Positions 1 through 12,094 of a stretch of 64,000 nucleotides of DNA are shown in pieces. Within the stretch, counting starts at the first letter, position 1; each line of letters opens with the position of its first letter. Source of the DNA: Cyclospora cayetanensis (Eukaryota > Apicomplexa > Conoidasida > Eucoccidiorida > Eimeriidae). The stretch lies in the NCBI RefSeq assembly GCF_002999335.1, contig NW_020312259.1, positions 186,001 through 250,000 on the forward strand, given 5' to 3'. A program made the translations under genes and the position numbers. The notes beneath the pieces are model-generated. The model was given only the letters and a program-made list of their open reading frames with translations. It was not told the DNA's origin and did no database searches.

Positions 1-2192
1 CTGTATGCAACTGGGCACAAATGAATGCTCTAAAGTTCGCTAAGTGCGGTAACGCGCATCTCAGCGGCCGCTTTTCCAGGATACCGAAGTCCGCAAGAGG
101 ATGATGGAAGCAAAGAGTAAACGCATTCCGAGTCGATGCTCTCTGACTTTGCCTCATTTGTCGACAGGGTCTTGACGCAAAGGGGTTTACACGCAGGGCA
201 TAGAAGGAGTGCCCCAGAGTCGCACATCGCAACACATAACACAGACACGGCTCCTTCGTCGCATCAGCACGAATAGGCTCCTACTCTGACAAATATGATC
301 TAGGAGGGGCCAAATCCTCCAGTCTACGAAACCTTTTTCGCAAGTGCGGGAAAGTGCCAAAATGTGTCTCGAGTTGCTTCGTCGTGCTGCTGTCTTCTCA
401 TTGTAAGCTGATTACATGCTGCAACGCGTGCTGAATAACCGTAAAGGATTGAGAGTCTCTGGAAGGTTATTTTAAGCGCGAGCTACTGGGCCTGCGCCTG
501 CGCATTGCGTTAGCCTTTCACCTGAAAGGGTATGTGCACGGCTTTGCTGCACCTCACTCTCTGGTTCTCGGCCTGCCTCTGAAGAAGAGCTCCGCAGTGG
601 GGCACATGAGTCCAATTCCTGGCGCCGTTTGCTCTAATTTCTTCGCCGGGAAGCGGATAGGAGAGGGGAGGAGGGGAAGAGTGGATAGATGGACCAGGGA
701 TTCTTCTAAACTGCACGAGACTTCTTTATTTCCAGGTGTAACGCCCATTTGAAAGTACGTTTTTTGATGTCGCCGGTGCCTCTCTCGGACAGATGCGTTC
801 TGTTCGGCTGCCCTTTTAAGGGCGCCGATATTTTACGAGGATCCAGCTATATTAGTAGCGTGTTGGAAGTCCTTTGCAGTGCAGCCAGCTGATGCGGAAA
901 GGTTGTTGAGCGTGGCTTTTCTCTCTCTGCCTCTGTCTATCTTATGTTGCTTTTCCTCAGGGGGCCAACTAGAAGACATGTTGAAGCACTTTCATCCATG
1001 GCTGGCAGGGCTCCTCCCTCCACATACAGCAGACAGCCAGCTGTGTTTTGCGCCGCATCCCTTGTGGCAGTCCACACTCCACTCTCGTCCGACCCTGCCT
1101 TGCCTAGTTCCCCCTAAGGCTATAGAAATACAGGAGTTCTTCACTCCTCCCGTGCCACGGTCTGACAATGCACCGCATCCTCCTGCTGCAGTGCCGCTCA
1201 ATTGCCTTTCCCCCCGACGGAGTCGTTCAATTGTGCATTGGCCTCTGTCCAGTTTCACGCTCTGATCCTCTCTAGGATGATCTCTCTCTGTGATCTTCAG
1301 CCCTTCCGTGCCTTCTTTTACGTCGAATCCCTTGAGGTTTTCCTTTTTCGTTTAACATGCCTGTTTTTAGCTGCCCCTCTCCGATCCCTCCCCGCAGCCA
1401 CACACAGATATCATCGATCTGTGTACGTGCTCCCATCATTACTCCCCTTTGCCTGTACCCATATCTCTGTCCCTGTCAAGCACATTTTGCAGCAGAATTC
1501 TACAGGAGTGAGTGAATGAGTGTGTGTGTGTAATACCAGGAAGCATCCCCCCTCCTTCCGTCGCTATGCGTCTTCTGCCAGTGCCCTGCTGGTCCTCCTC
1601 ACCAAGGGGATTAGATATACACTAGAAAAAATGGCAGCTATATCTCATATAGCCTTCCCCAATGCATGTCTCCTCTTGAGAATGCTCTGCTACAGCAGTG
1701 CAGACGCTTTCGAGAGATGCCATGACCTTTCCCTCCACAGAGATGTGGCACCTCTCCCTCCGCACAGTACGCATGTCTCCGGGCCGCTTTTAGGACGCAC
1801 AGTGGCTGAAAGGGATTAGAAGATGCGCTCTACTACTTCACTCTGTCAAGAAGCCAAACGCAAGCGCATTAGTTAGCCTTGCTGTCTACGTGGAGCCTTA
1901 AGGGCTGCTTCCCCTGGCGTCTGCCCTTCGGTGTGCCACGTGCTCGCTGGCACCCCTCTTTCTAGTGCTCTTCTAGCTACGAATCACTCGACTGCGCAGT
2001 TACACGCGCAGTCGACGGATATACACTAGAGCCTTGAAGGCGGAGAGAACGGACAGAGACCCTTCTGCAGGGAAGGCCTCGTGGTGAGGGCCCCCTGAAG
2101 CAACCGCGTGACGGGCGGTGTTGAAACGACAAACACGTGGCAAAAAAATTGCGATGCTACTACGCATCTAGCCCATGCGCCAAAACCAGCGC
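1..2192. other. Left edge, no gene supported
   Basis: I see only short overlapping open frames on both strands, none with a recognisable domain, a convincing splice chain or a signal peptide. There is no large CAG array here. The right end abuts the 3' end of the ARV1 gene on the minus strand, so part of this stretch is probably its 3' flank. An exon of a gene lying mostly outside the window cannot be excluded. Confidence 0.4.
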
Positions 2193-2904
2193 TTATATGA
2201 AGAGCCGAATATGCCTCTCGAAGGGGCCTTCACCCTCCGCAGCGGCTGCAGCGGCAGCCGCCGCTGGAATCGCTTGCTGCAGCAGCACAAGCGAGACAGC
2301 TCTGACTGCTGCCCTGGCGACAGTCGCAGCAGCAGCAATCAGCAGACCAGCTGCAGGGGGGGAAGGGTGTAGGAAGACGTTGAGGGCAACAACGTTGCTG
2401 CTGAAAGTGAAGGCTGCCACGCAATGCCGCAGCAAGAGGGCCTCATGCCAAGCCATTACCAAAAGCGTGCCTAGCTTGCTGTAGAGAGACAAACCCAGAG
2501 CTGTTAGCAACACCCCCAGCTCGAACTCATCCTCTTGTACGAATGGAGTTTCTACTGCAGTTTCTGCTGCTGTTGCGGAGGTGCATGCATCCCCCACTCC
2601 TCCTGAATCGGCAGGGGCCATCGCCTTTGCGCGCCAGGCAAACGCCACGCTAAGGGCTTGAGAAAATCCCTTTGAAGAAAAAGCAGCAGCAACAGCTGCA
2701 GTGGAAGCAGTAGTTGTAGCCTTACTCTTGACCACAGCAGGTATGGCGATTCGCCTCTTCTTCATTTGTCTCCACGCGACGTAGAGACGCGTGAGCAGCA
2801 TGGCAACTCCGAGGAAGGTCAGCAATTCAGAGGCAGCACACAGCAGCACCAGTACTTGCTGCTCGATAGCCGCGGTTGACGGCGATAACAACCAACGCGA
2901 CATC

Positions 2905-2936
<32 letters not shown>

Positions 2937-3968
2937 TTGTTGCTCTGTCACGAAACTGCCTGAAGGTCGGAGAACAGGCTTGTGCTGCTGTGCTTGCCGC
3001 TGGAGTGACGGATCATGGGAACCATGGGGGGGGGGGCATCCTACGCCGCACTTGCTGCAGATTGTGTTGCTGCCACCACTTTGACTCCGATCAAGAGAGC
3101 CCCCATCTCTCGTACAAGCGTCGCTCGACGCCGCTGCTGCTGCTGCTGCTTCTGATGATTCAGCTGACACAACTTCCCTGCAGTCAGGCTGCAAGCACAG
3201 CAGCGGAGAACGCTGCGCTCCCTCTAAGGAACGGCCCCCAAGCGCAGGCGTCAAGGCATTACCGGTGCAACGATTCATCTTGGCACGAATAAAAGCAGAA
3301 ATCCCCCAAAACAGAAAACATCCTATGAAGGCACTACGGAAAAAGGATATCCTGGAAGACCGCCTCTTTCCGTGCAGCGGTTGCTGCTGCTGCAATGCAG
3401 CAGCCACGGCGACGTCCTCTACTCTATCATGCATCTCGAAGTACAGCTGGCCGTCATTCTTCTCCTTCTCGGTGCACTGGCAGTCGGCATGTTGATCACA
3501 TGGCTCTTGTTGGTCTTGCTGAGGTTGCTGCTGTTGGTGCGGCTGCTCTGGCGTGTGCAAAAGGAACCATTTGAGGTAGGCGTCAAAGAAAACGCATGCA
3601 ACAGCAAACTTAACAATGTTCAGGGGGATGGTTCCCCTCGTATCAGGCGCTCTGTTGTACAAAAGGTGGCGATACACTTGGGGTTTGTGCAGCAGCAAGT
3701 CCAGCGCCAGCAGCAGCGAGTCGTGCTGCAGATAAGGGTCTGCTAGCTCGCCGCAGTTGCCACAGCAAACCAGTCGAATGTTATCCGATCCCGGAGGAAG
3801 CGCCCTGTAGATACACTCCACGGCAGCGCCGCATTCTATGCACACGAATTTCTTTGAATGCTGCACCTGCTGCGTGTCTGGTTGCTGCTGCTGAGGAGCC
3901 ACGCGGAGCTCCAGCGTCCGCCTGCCCACATCGGATTTACCACTGGACGAAGAATAAGGAGAAGACAT
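2193..3968 (-). CDS. ARV1: ARV1-family ER membrane protein
   Basis: Single-exon protein of 591 residues. The N-terminal ARV1 homology domain is clear: a zinc-ribbon-like Cys pattern (CIECG near residue 43, CCGNCGELAD near 68) followed by the family signature LLLHKPQVYRHLLYN near residue 91. ARV1 proteins sit in the ER membrane and act in sterol and sphingolipid homeostasis and in GPI-anchor synthesis. Hydrophobic segments follow at about residues 114-138, after the central RSAFIGCFLFWG stretch, around the LLTFLGVAMLLTRL stretch, and in two C-terminal blocks (GVLLTALGLSLY; NVVALNVFL onward). It is much longer than typical ARV1 because of low-complexity insertions: Gln runs, including one of about 15 residues after VTEQ, and Ala runs near the end. 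The start was chosen as the first Met upstream of the zinc ribbon. It is divergent from MON2. The family assignment is firm; the role in this parasite is inferred. Confidence 0.85.
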
Positions 3969-4761
3969 CTGCAGTGCATGCGATGCTGTCGCTGCTGCGC
4001 CCTGCGCTGCCTACGACACTGCCGCTGCCTGCGCAGCTGCTGCCGCTGCCTACGACTTTGTCTCGTCTGCAAATAACGCGCTCACTCGCAATCCGAAGAC
4101 GCTTTTGCTCCGCACTTACACTGAGATTTACCCACGAAAAATCCAGGAGTTTCCACAGGTTGAAGAACCAGCCTATCCCGCTGTCTGCAGCACTGCTGCT
4201 CGGTTTGAGGAGAGCGGACGGGACGAAAGAATTCCCTATGCCTCAGCTAGGCAGTGCAAGCCTCAGCTTCACACTTTATTGCTAATGTTTCTCCAAAAGG
4301 AGTGCTGCCACTGCTGCTGCCGCGGGAGGAGGACGCTGTTGCTGCTGCTGCTGCGCAACGACTGAAGGGGGCTGCAGCAGGGAGCAGCAGCTACCACGGG
4401 CAGCAGCCGCATTGCCGCGATAAAGCTTTTCCTTCCTCCCGAGCAGTCATCGCCAAGAAGTATGACAGACTCACACACAGCAACCGCGAATCATCTGAGC
4501 CGCTTTTAGTGCAGCCTAACGGCCCTCTACCTACCCGCTGCTGACTGGACAGGAGCGGCGGCAGCAGAGTCAAATCACTGGAGCCTAGATGCTCTTGCCT
4601 AAGCCACACACGCTAAAGTAGGAACGCAAAGTCGAATGTTGGCGAGGCGAAGCCTGCAGACAGGCGAGCCACGGGAGCAGAAGATTTGCGCGAGCAGAAA
4701 CGCAGTGGCGGCAGCCACATGAGGAGCAGCTGCGGAATAGCAATATGAGCACCTCACGACA
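3969..4761. promoter_or_regulatory. Divergent intergenic region, ARV1/MON2
   Basis: About 0.8 kb between two divergently transcribed start codons, so both promoters must lie here or the 5' UTRs must overlap it. It still carries CTG/CAG triplets, for example near 4310-4350. I see no TATA-like motif that I would defend. Confidence 0.4.
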
Positions 4762-5408
4762 ATGACAGCAGGAGCAGCAAAAAGAGCTGCAGAATCTCCT
4801 TCTCCGTCACTGGTTTCTCATGGCGAGGCACCAGGAGTTTCAGCAGCAGCAGCTGCTGCCGCTGCTGCGGTAGCTGCTGCTTTTTCCGCAGCTGCTGATG
4901 ATCCTATGGCTGGAGCGGCTACAGCCGCGCTGTCTCAGTCCTCTGCAATGCAAGAGGGACAGGGGAGTGCAGCTGTTGAACTGCCGATAGGAAATTCAGA
5001 AGCGCCTAAAACACCAGCAGCGGCGGGGGGGGCAGCTGCCTCCATGTTAGAGGGCGAAGCGGTATTGACGACAGCAGCAGCAGCCAAACCAACAGCAGCA
5101 GCAGCAACAACAGCAGCAGCAGCAACAGCAACAACACAACCAACAGCAACAACAACAGCAGCAGCAGCAGCAAAACCAACAGCAGCAGCAGCAAAACCAA
5201 CAGCAACAACAACACAACCAACAACAACAGCAGCAGCAGCAGCAAAACCAACAGCAACAACAACAGCAGCAGCAGCAGCAACCGCTATCTCCGCTGTTGC
5301 TGCTGCCGAGTTTCCCTGGGATTCACAATACGCTGCAGCACTTGAAGCCTGCAATGCGGTGAGCAGAGACCTCCTCGCGTTGCTTCAAGACAGCAAGAAG
5401 AAGCACAG

Positions 5409-5447
<39 letters not shown>

Positions 5448-6485
5448 GCTTCACGAATCCTGTCTTGCCGCAATCGCTTTATTGCAGCAGCACAAGGACC
5501 GCCTCACTGAGGGGTTGCCAGTTTTAGCGGCAGCTTCTCAGCGATCAGCCTCAGCGACGAACGAGGAGCAGCTCACCACAGCGGAGCAGCAGCAGGCAGC
5601 AGCAGCAGCAGCAGAAGCAGCAGCCAGTCTGTTATCGGCTTTCCCAGTACGAGACGTAGTTCTTGTTGCTCGAGACGCTGCAAAGTCAGACAATGTCAAG
5701 CTGCTGGTAGGGGCGGCGAATCTGCTGCGTTCAATCTTGCTGCATCTGCAGCGGCGGCTGCTCCTGACACCCCACGCCTCTCAACGAAGCATGCATCAGG
5801 AAAGAAGCAGCAACACAGCCGAGGCTGCTGCTGCTGCTGCTGCTTCTGCTGCTGCCACAGAAGCAGCAGCCTCAGATGTGTTGCTGCTCGTTTCTGTGCT
5901 GGAAGACCTCATGCAGCAGGCTCAGCAGCAGCCGCAGCACCATCAGCAGCAGCTTCGCATTCGCGTCTTGCAGGTGGCATTGCTCGTTGCTGCTCCTGAA
6001 GCGCGAGTGGCTGCGGATGCAGCTGTAGTACATCGTCTTGCGCGCCTCTTCGTATGGGTTTTGACAGCTGCGTCTAATGTTGCCGCTGTCTCTCCCGTAG
6101 TCGCCGCTGCTCCTTCTAAGGGTGTGGCTTCTGCGGTGGCTGTCAGCATGCCCCTCTTCCACGGTGCATGCGCTGGTCTCGAGCAGCTCATCAGCTGCCT
6201 CGTGGAAGGCGCCTTCCAGGAGCAACAGCGCCAGCTGCAGCAGCAGCAGGGGAGGCAGGCAGAGGAGGCTTCCTCCGCGGAGGCTTCCTGCTGTAGTGGC
6301 TCCAGCGAAGGCAGCGACGCCTTTGGCGACACTCTCAGAGACGCCGGCAGCAGTCAACAGACACCTCTCGATCTGCTTGCCGAGCCACAGCGTGCTGGCA
6401 AGGCGTTGTTGCATTTGCTGGAGGATCTCACGCAAGTGCTTTCGCAGTCTTGCGCATCAGCTGCGGCAGAAAGCAGCAGCTCCCT

Positions 6486-6525
<40 letters not shown>

Positions 6526-8163
6526 GCCAACAAGGCAACAGCCTCTGCTGCAGCCTGGCTAGGGGGCCTTTTGCTGCCACCCTCTGTGTGTTTGCACTTG
6601 TGGGGTTGTGTGCTCATGCAACAGCCTTCCCTGCCGTTTTTGATGCGTGGTTTGCTGCAGCAGGTGCGGCAGCAGCTCTGTCCAGTGCTGCACCAGCTGC
6701 TGCTGCAGCACAGCAACAAGCCGTTGCTGCAGCACAGCAACAAGCCCTTGCTGCTGCGCGCGGTGCGACTTGTAGTTCTCTTGGTCCACCTCTTCCTCCC
6801 CTTGATGCAGCAGCAAGCCACCGCCTTGCTGTTGATGCTGCTGCGACTGGCAGACACTGCGACGGCGGACTGGATAAGGGCACTCTCCCTAGAGGCTCTT
6901 GTCGTTTGCTGCAGTGACAGTGCGCTGCTGCTGCAGCTGGATGCCCCCGAAGCTCCAACTGCAGCAGCGACGGAAACAGCCGCAGGGAATGAGAAGGCAG
7001 CGGCAGTTCGCCTGCCACCTCGCCGCGTTTTGAGCCAAGTGCTCGAGACATTTAGCTGCACCATTCACCAGATATGCTTCTCTTCTGCATCGGAGCAGCA
7101 ACAGCTGCTGCTCGCGCTGCATGAAGACGCCTTTCAGAGCAACTCGAACGCGGCAGCGACGGACGCAGCACTGGCAAAGCAGCACGGCTCAGGTGCTTAC
7201 ACAGCAGTTGCTGCAATTCGCGAGGCTGCAGAGGCAGCGAGGCAAGCTGCTCCCTCCTGCTGGATTGCCCTTTCTCTGCGCGAGGGCAGCACCAGCAGCA
7301 GCAATAGCACCAGCAGCAGCAATAGCACCAGCAGCAGCAATAGCACTAGCAGCAGCAATAACACCAGCAGCAGCAGCCTTACCAGCAGCAGGAGCAACAG
7401 CAGGAGCAGCCTTACCAGCAACAGCAGCAGGAGCAACAGCACCAGCAGCAGAAGCAACATAGCAAACCAAATAGGGGGTTGTCGAGATGCTGCTGCTGCT
7501 GACCAAGTGGCGATCTGCAGCGACACGCCTCCTGGCAGCTCGCGTAGAGATGCAGCAGCAGCTGCTGTATCACCGGTGACACCGTCGCATGCAGCATCTG
7601 CGCGGCAGGGTGGATTTAATTCTATCGGATTTGGTTCTCGCGAGCTGCAGAAAGTCAGCAGCCAAATCACCAGCAAGGGGCTTTCTAGCGACGGCGCCAA
7701 CGCTGCCACGGTAAATGATGCAGCAGTGGCGATCACCGCTTCCTGGAATGCAGCATCTCGTCTGCTTGAGTGCTGCTTCGCCTTGGGAGCTCCCGAAGAT
7801 GAAGCAGCAGCAGCAGAAGCAGCGGCTGCTGCTGTCTGCCGCTCTCGTCTGCTGCACATAGCGCTTTCGGGTGTGCTCGTCTCGGTCGATTCTTTGCGAA
7901 TAGTCACTCTTCAATCCGCTTTGGCAGCACCTCCTGCTGCGATGGCTGCTGCTGCGGCAGCTGCTGCTGCTTCGTCTGCAAACAGGAGTGGGCAGCTAAG
8001 GTGCCTCTTGCGGCAGCCGCTCGATTATCCGCTGACAAGGCTGCAGAGCTGCTGCTTTGCCACTGCTGCTGCGAGTTGGAGTCCAATCGTTTCTGCCATA
8101 GGCTTAGTCTTGACGGCGCACGTGTCAGTCACCCTGCAAGGGGCAGGCAGCAGCAGCAGCAGC

Positions 8164-8196
<33 letters not shown>

Positions 8197-9472
8197 GCCA
8201 CCAAGAAGGATCTGCCCCAGTTGCAGCCGAGACACGCAGCCGCAGCAGCCGCAACAGCCTCAACGTTGCTGTGCTGCTCCCACCGTTTACTGGAAGCCTG
8301 CTCCCTCCTCCGCATTGATGCTGCATGCACAGCAACGCTGCATGCTGTCGCACGTTTCTGCCTATATGCCGCCATGGGAAGTGCTGCCTCTTCGTCTTCA
8401 GCAGCTGGCCTTGCATCCGCGGATACCCTGTCGCAACAGCAGCGCAGAAGCAGCAGCAGCAGCAGCAGCAGCAGCACCTCAGCAGCAGCTGCTGCTGTCG
8501 CTGCTGCAGGCGGAGCTGCTGCTTCACTCGGCCGCAGCAGCACTGAAGCCCTCACATGGCTGTTTGGCAGGCAATACAGCAAAAACAACAGCAGCAGCAA
8601 CAGCAGCAACAGCAGCAACAGCAGAAACAGCAGCAACAGCAGCATTGGTCCTGCTGGCGACGGCAGCAGCGGCAAGCAGCAGCAACAGCACCACTTGCCA
8701 GAACTTGCTGCGGTCGCTAGTGCCTTCCTTTTCGCCGTTGTGTCAAACTTGGGAAGCCTCCTAACACCCCACAGCTGGCTGCTCTGTCTCAGAGCCCTCG
8801 AGGAGCTGCCAAATGCACATATTCGGCTGCAGCAGCAGCAGCAGCGCTCGCTGAAGAGCAGCACTCCTTCTGGCGGGAGCACCACCGTCTTCGTGCAGCA
8901 GCACACAGAAGCAGCAGGACCATCGTCAGCAGCAGCAGCAGCAGGAAGTTTGGAGGAGGATGACGAGTCTGTTGCGGCAGCTGTGACGTGCTGGAGGGAG
9001 TCTGGGCTTAGCGCATGTGCAGCGACGGCGGCGGCGGGAGCTGCAGCAGCAGCAGCAGCTGCTGCCGCTGCGGTCGCTTGCGGGGGGCCCCTTCGAGGGG
9101 CCTCTGCTTCTGACAGCAGCAGCAGCAACAACAGCAACAACACCCCCCTGACCTTTCAGCAGCAAGCAGCGTCCTCCTCGTATTTGCGTCGTTCTGCTGC
9201 TGCCATGGAGCCGTGTAGCGGGGAGTTTGTTGCCTTTGGCGTTGTGTCAAGACAGCTCACTACAGAAGGGCTGCGCTGCGCTTTGCAAGCGCATGTCAAA
9301 CACGCGCTTCTCCTGTTGTCGAAGGCGTATTCTGCTGCTGACGGTGCAGGCCTTGCCGCAGCAGCAGCAGAAGCAGCAGCAGCAGAGGCAGCAGCAGCAG
9401 AAGCAGCAGCAGCGGCTCCCTCCGAAACACGCACGGGTTTCAACTACACCAAGCAGCAGCAGCAGCAGCAGC

Positions 9473-9515
<43 letters not shown>

Positions 9516-12062
9516 GGACATGGCCGACTGTTGCTGCTGCAGCAAAGGCGGTCCCTGTCTCGTTGCAGGGAGTGCAGCAGCCATTGCAGCAACTGCAGCA
9601 GTTGCTGCTGGTGGCAGCGCTGCAGCCTCGTGGCAGTCTTCCGGATCCCTTGCGCCTGAGCAGTTTCTGGGCCCTAGAGCAGAGCGACTGAGCAGCAGCA
9701 GCAGCCGCAGCGGAGGCAGCAGCAACGAAGTTTTCTTGCTCCCCCCGAGCTGGGGAAGGCTTCTCCTGGTGCTGCTGTACAATATCGATCGGCTGCCGCT
9801 GCTGCGGACTGCAGCGGCAGCTGCAGCGCATGCAGAAGAAGAAGAAGCCTCAGGCCTAGCAGCCTTCGCGGCGCTCGCAGATGCACCGCACTTAGATCCA
9901 GCAGCAAGGGCAGACACCGTGCGGTGCCTGTGCATAAGCTTGCAGGTGATACTGCCCGAGATCCACGCATGCAACGCTGCAGCAGCAGCAGCAGCGGCGG
10001 CGGCGTCTCCCGACGAGGCTCCAGCAGCCGCTGCTGTGGCAACAAGAATCGAGTCGCAGCTGCAGTGCCATTTCCTGGAGGGCTTCTGCCGTCTTCTCGC
10101 CGCAAAACACGGCGATACAAGGTTTGCTGCGCTTCGCTCCTTGCAGCAGCTGCTGCAAACTCATGGCCAGTTGCTGCACTCGCGTGCCTGGCTGCTGGTT
10201 CTGGCTGCTGTCGGCGCGTCGGCAGCTCTCCAAGTGCCTCAAGAGCTCCAGGCTGTTGTCGCCGTTGTTGCAGCCGCGAGAAGGGGCGACAGCTGCAACT
10301 CCATGCTCACACAGTCTCCAGGCTGCACTGCAGAAAGAAGAGAGCTTCTCGCTCTTGCAGAGCTCATCGTCCACGACTACGGAGAGGATATCCCAATGCA
10401 TGTAAGCTGCACGCTTGTTGCTGCATGCTTTTGCTCTTTTTTTGCTCTCCCTACTGCATGTATTTGCTCTTTTTTTGCTCTCCCTACTGCATGTATTTGC
10501 TCTTTTTTTTGCTCTCCCTACTGCATGTATTTGCTCTTTTTTTGCTATCCCTACTGCATGTATTTGCTCTCGTTTTTTTGCTATCCCTACTGCATGTATT
10601 TGCTCTTTTTTTGCTCTCCCTACTGCATGTATTTGCTCTTTTTTTGCTCTCCCTACTGCATGTATTTGCTCTTTTTTTTGCTATCCCTACTGCATGTATT
10701 TGCTCTCTTTTTTTTGCTATCCCTACTGCATGTATTTGCTCTTTTTTTGCTCTCCCTACTGCATGTATTTGCTCTCTTTTTTTTGCTATCCCTACTGCAT
10801 GTATTTGCTCTTTTTTTGCTCTCCCTACTGCATGTATTTGCTAATTCTTGCTGGCGTGATGCGCTGCAGCCCTTAACACAGGTTCTTGCAGCTGCAGTAG
10901 CTGCCCTTGCGAACTCTGAAGAGAGCAGCAGCAGCAGCTGCTGCAGCGGATACACTGCGGGTGTGGCGACGGCAGCAGGAGCAGGAGCAATAGAGCTTTC
11001 AGGAGGATTTGCTTCGAGCTTCGCGTATCGTTGTGTTGGGCTTTTGTGGTCTTTGGCAGACTTCTTGGGGAAGTCGTGCCGCAAGAAAGCAGCTGCCGCG
11101 GCTGCTGCAGCGGCAGAGGCAAGCAGCGAGTCTTCCATCCCAGCGCGCGCAGCAGCGAAAACTGCTGCTGCTGCTGCTGCTGCTGGTGCCGCTGCTGCCG
11201 ACAAAGGTGGACTTGCGGAAGGCGATTTTGGATATCCACAGCTGGGCGCTCACCTCCGCGCCTTCAAGCCTCTGTGGATGCCCCTTGCAACGCAGTGTGC
11301 AACTCAGCAGGAGAAAGAGGAGGAGCAGGAGGAGGAGGGAGAAGCAGATGGTGTTGAGGAGATGTTGAGTTGGCAAACATTCTTACACCTTAGCCAGCTT
11401 GCCGCAGATCGGCGTGCAGAGCTAAGGCATTGCTCTCTCCGCAGCCTCACCTCAGCCCTCCGTTCGCATCCTCTCTCTTCGCAGCGGGCACGATTCTTGA
11501 AGTAAGAGGCAGGCAGCATGTTGGGCGGGAACGATTCCTCTTTCTCGAGCTTTTGCTGCCCTTGCTCGTATCCTGCTTTGCGGATTGCGGATCGCAAGCC
11601 ACCCCCAAGCACAGCGGGAAACTCAGCACTGCATTGCCATCATTTTTCGCGCGATCAGTCGAAGCTCGCCGCTGGAATACGTCGAACAGCACTGCAGCGG
11701 CTCACGCTTCGTGGCAATACGAAGGATGCAGCTTCGCCTCTCTGCGTCTGCCCATGCCTTGCCGTTTGCTCCTGCCCTTGTGCTGCGATCGCTGCAGGCG
11801 TATGTCCAAAATTTTGACATCAACCCTCTTTGGTGTTTGCGGCTCCTTCATAAGAGGCATCATCCTTCGCAGAGAAATGCGGACTGGCAGCAGCAGCTGC
11901 AGCACTGGCGGCAGCAACAGCAACAGCAACGGCAGCAACAGCAGCACAGAAAGCGAAGCGAAGCAATGGGGGGAGACTCTCGTGATTGCCATTGACGGCG
12001 TCCGCGTGCTGCTGCTGCACTATGCAGCGGCCTTGCAACAGCAGCAGCAGCAACAGCAGCAA

Positions 12063-12094
<32 letters not shown>

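Noticed and set aside
5006..5354. Poly-Leu and poly-Val/Ala minus-strand frames
   Set aside because: They are antisense shadows of the CAG/CAA tract in MON2 exon 1. Similar shadows occur throughout 4.7-15.7 kb.
10430..10852. CRISPR-like array
   Set aside because: Regular 31-36 bp units without unique spacers, in a eukaryotic intron. It is a minisatellite.
9924..10876. Plus-strand proteins with repeated CICSFFALPTA, CMYLLFF or LLHVFAL units
   Set aside because: They are the three forward frames of the intronic minisatellite. Exon phases on both sides support its removal by splicing.
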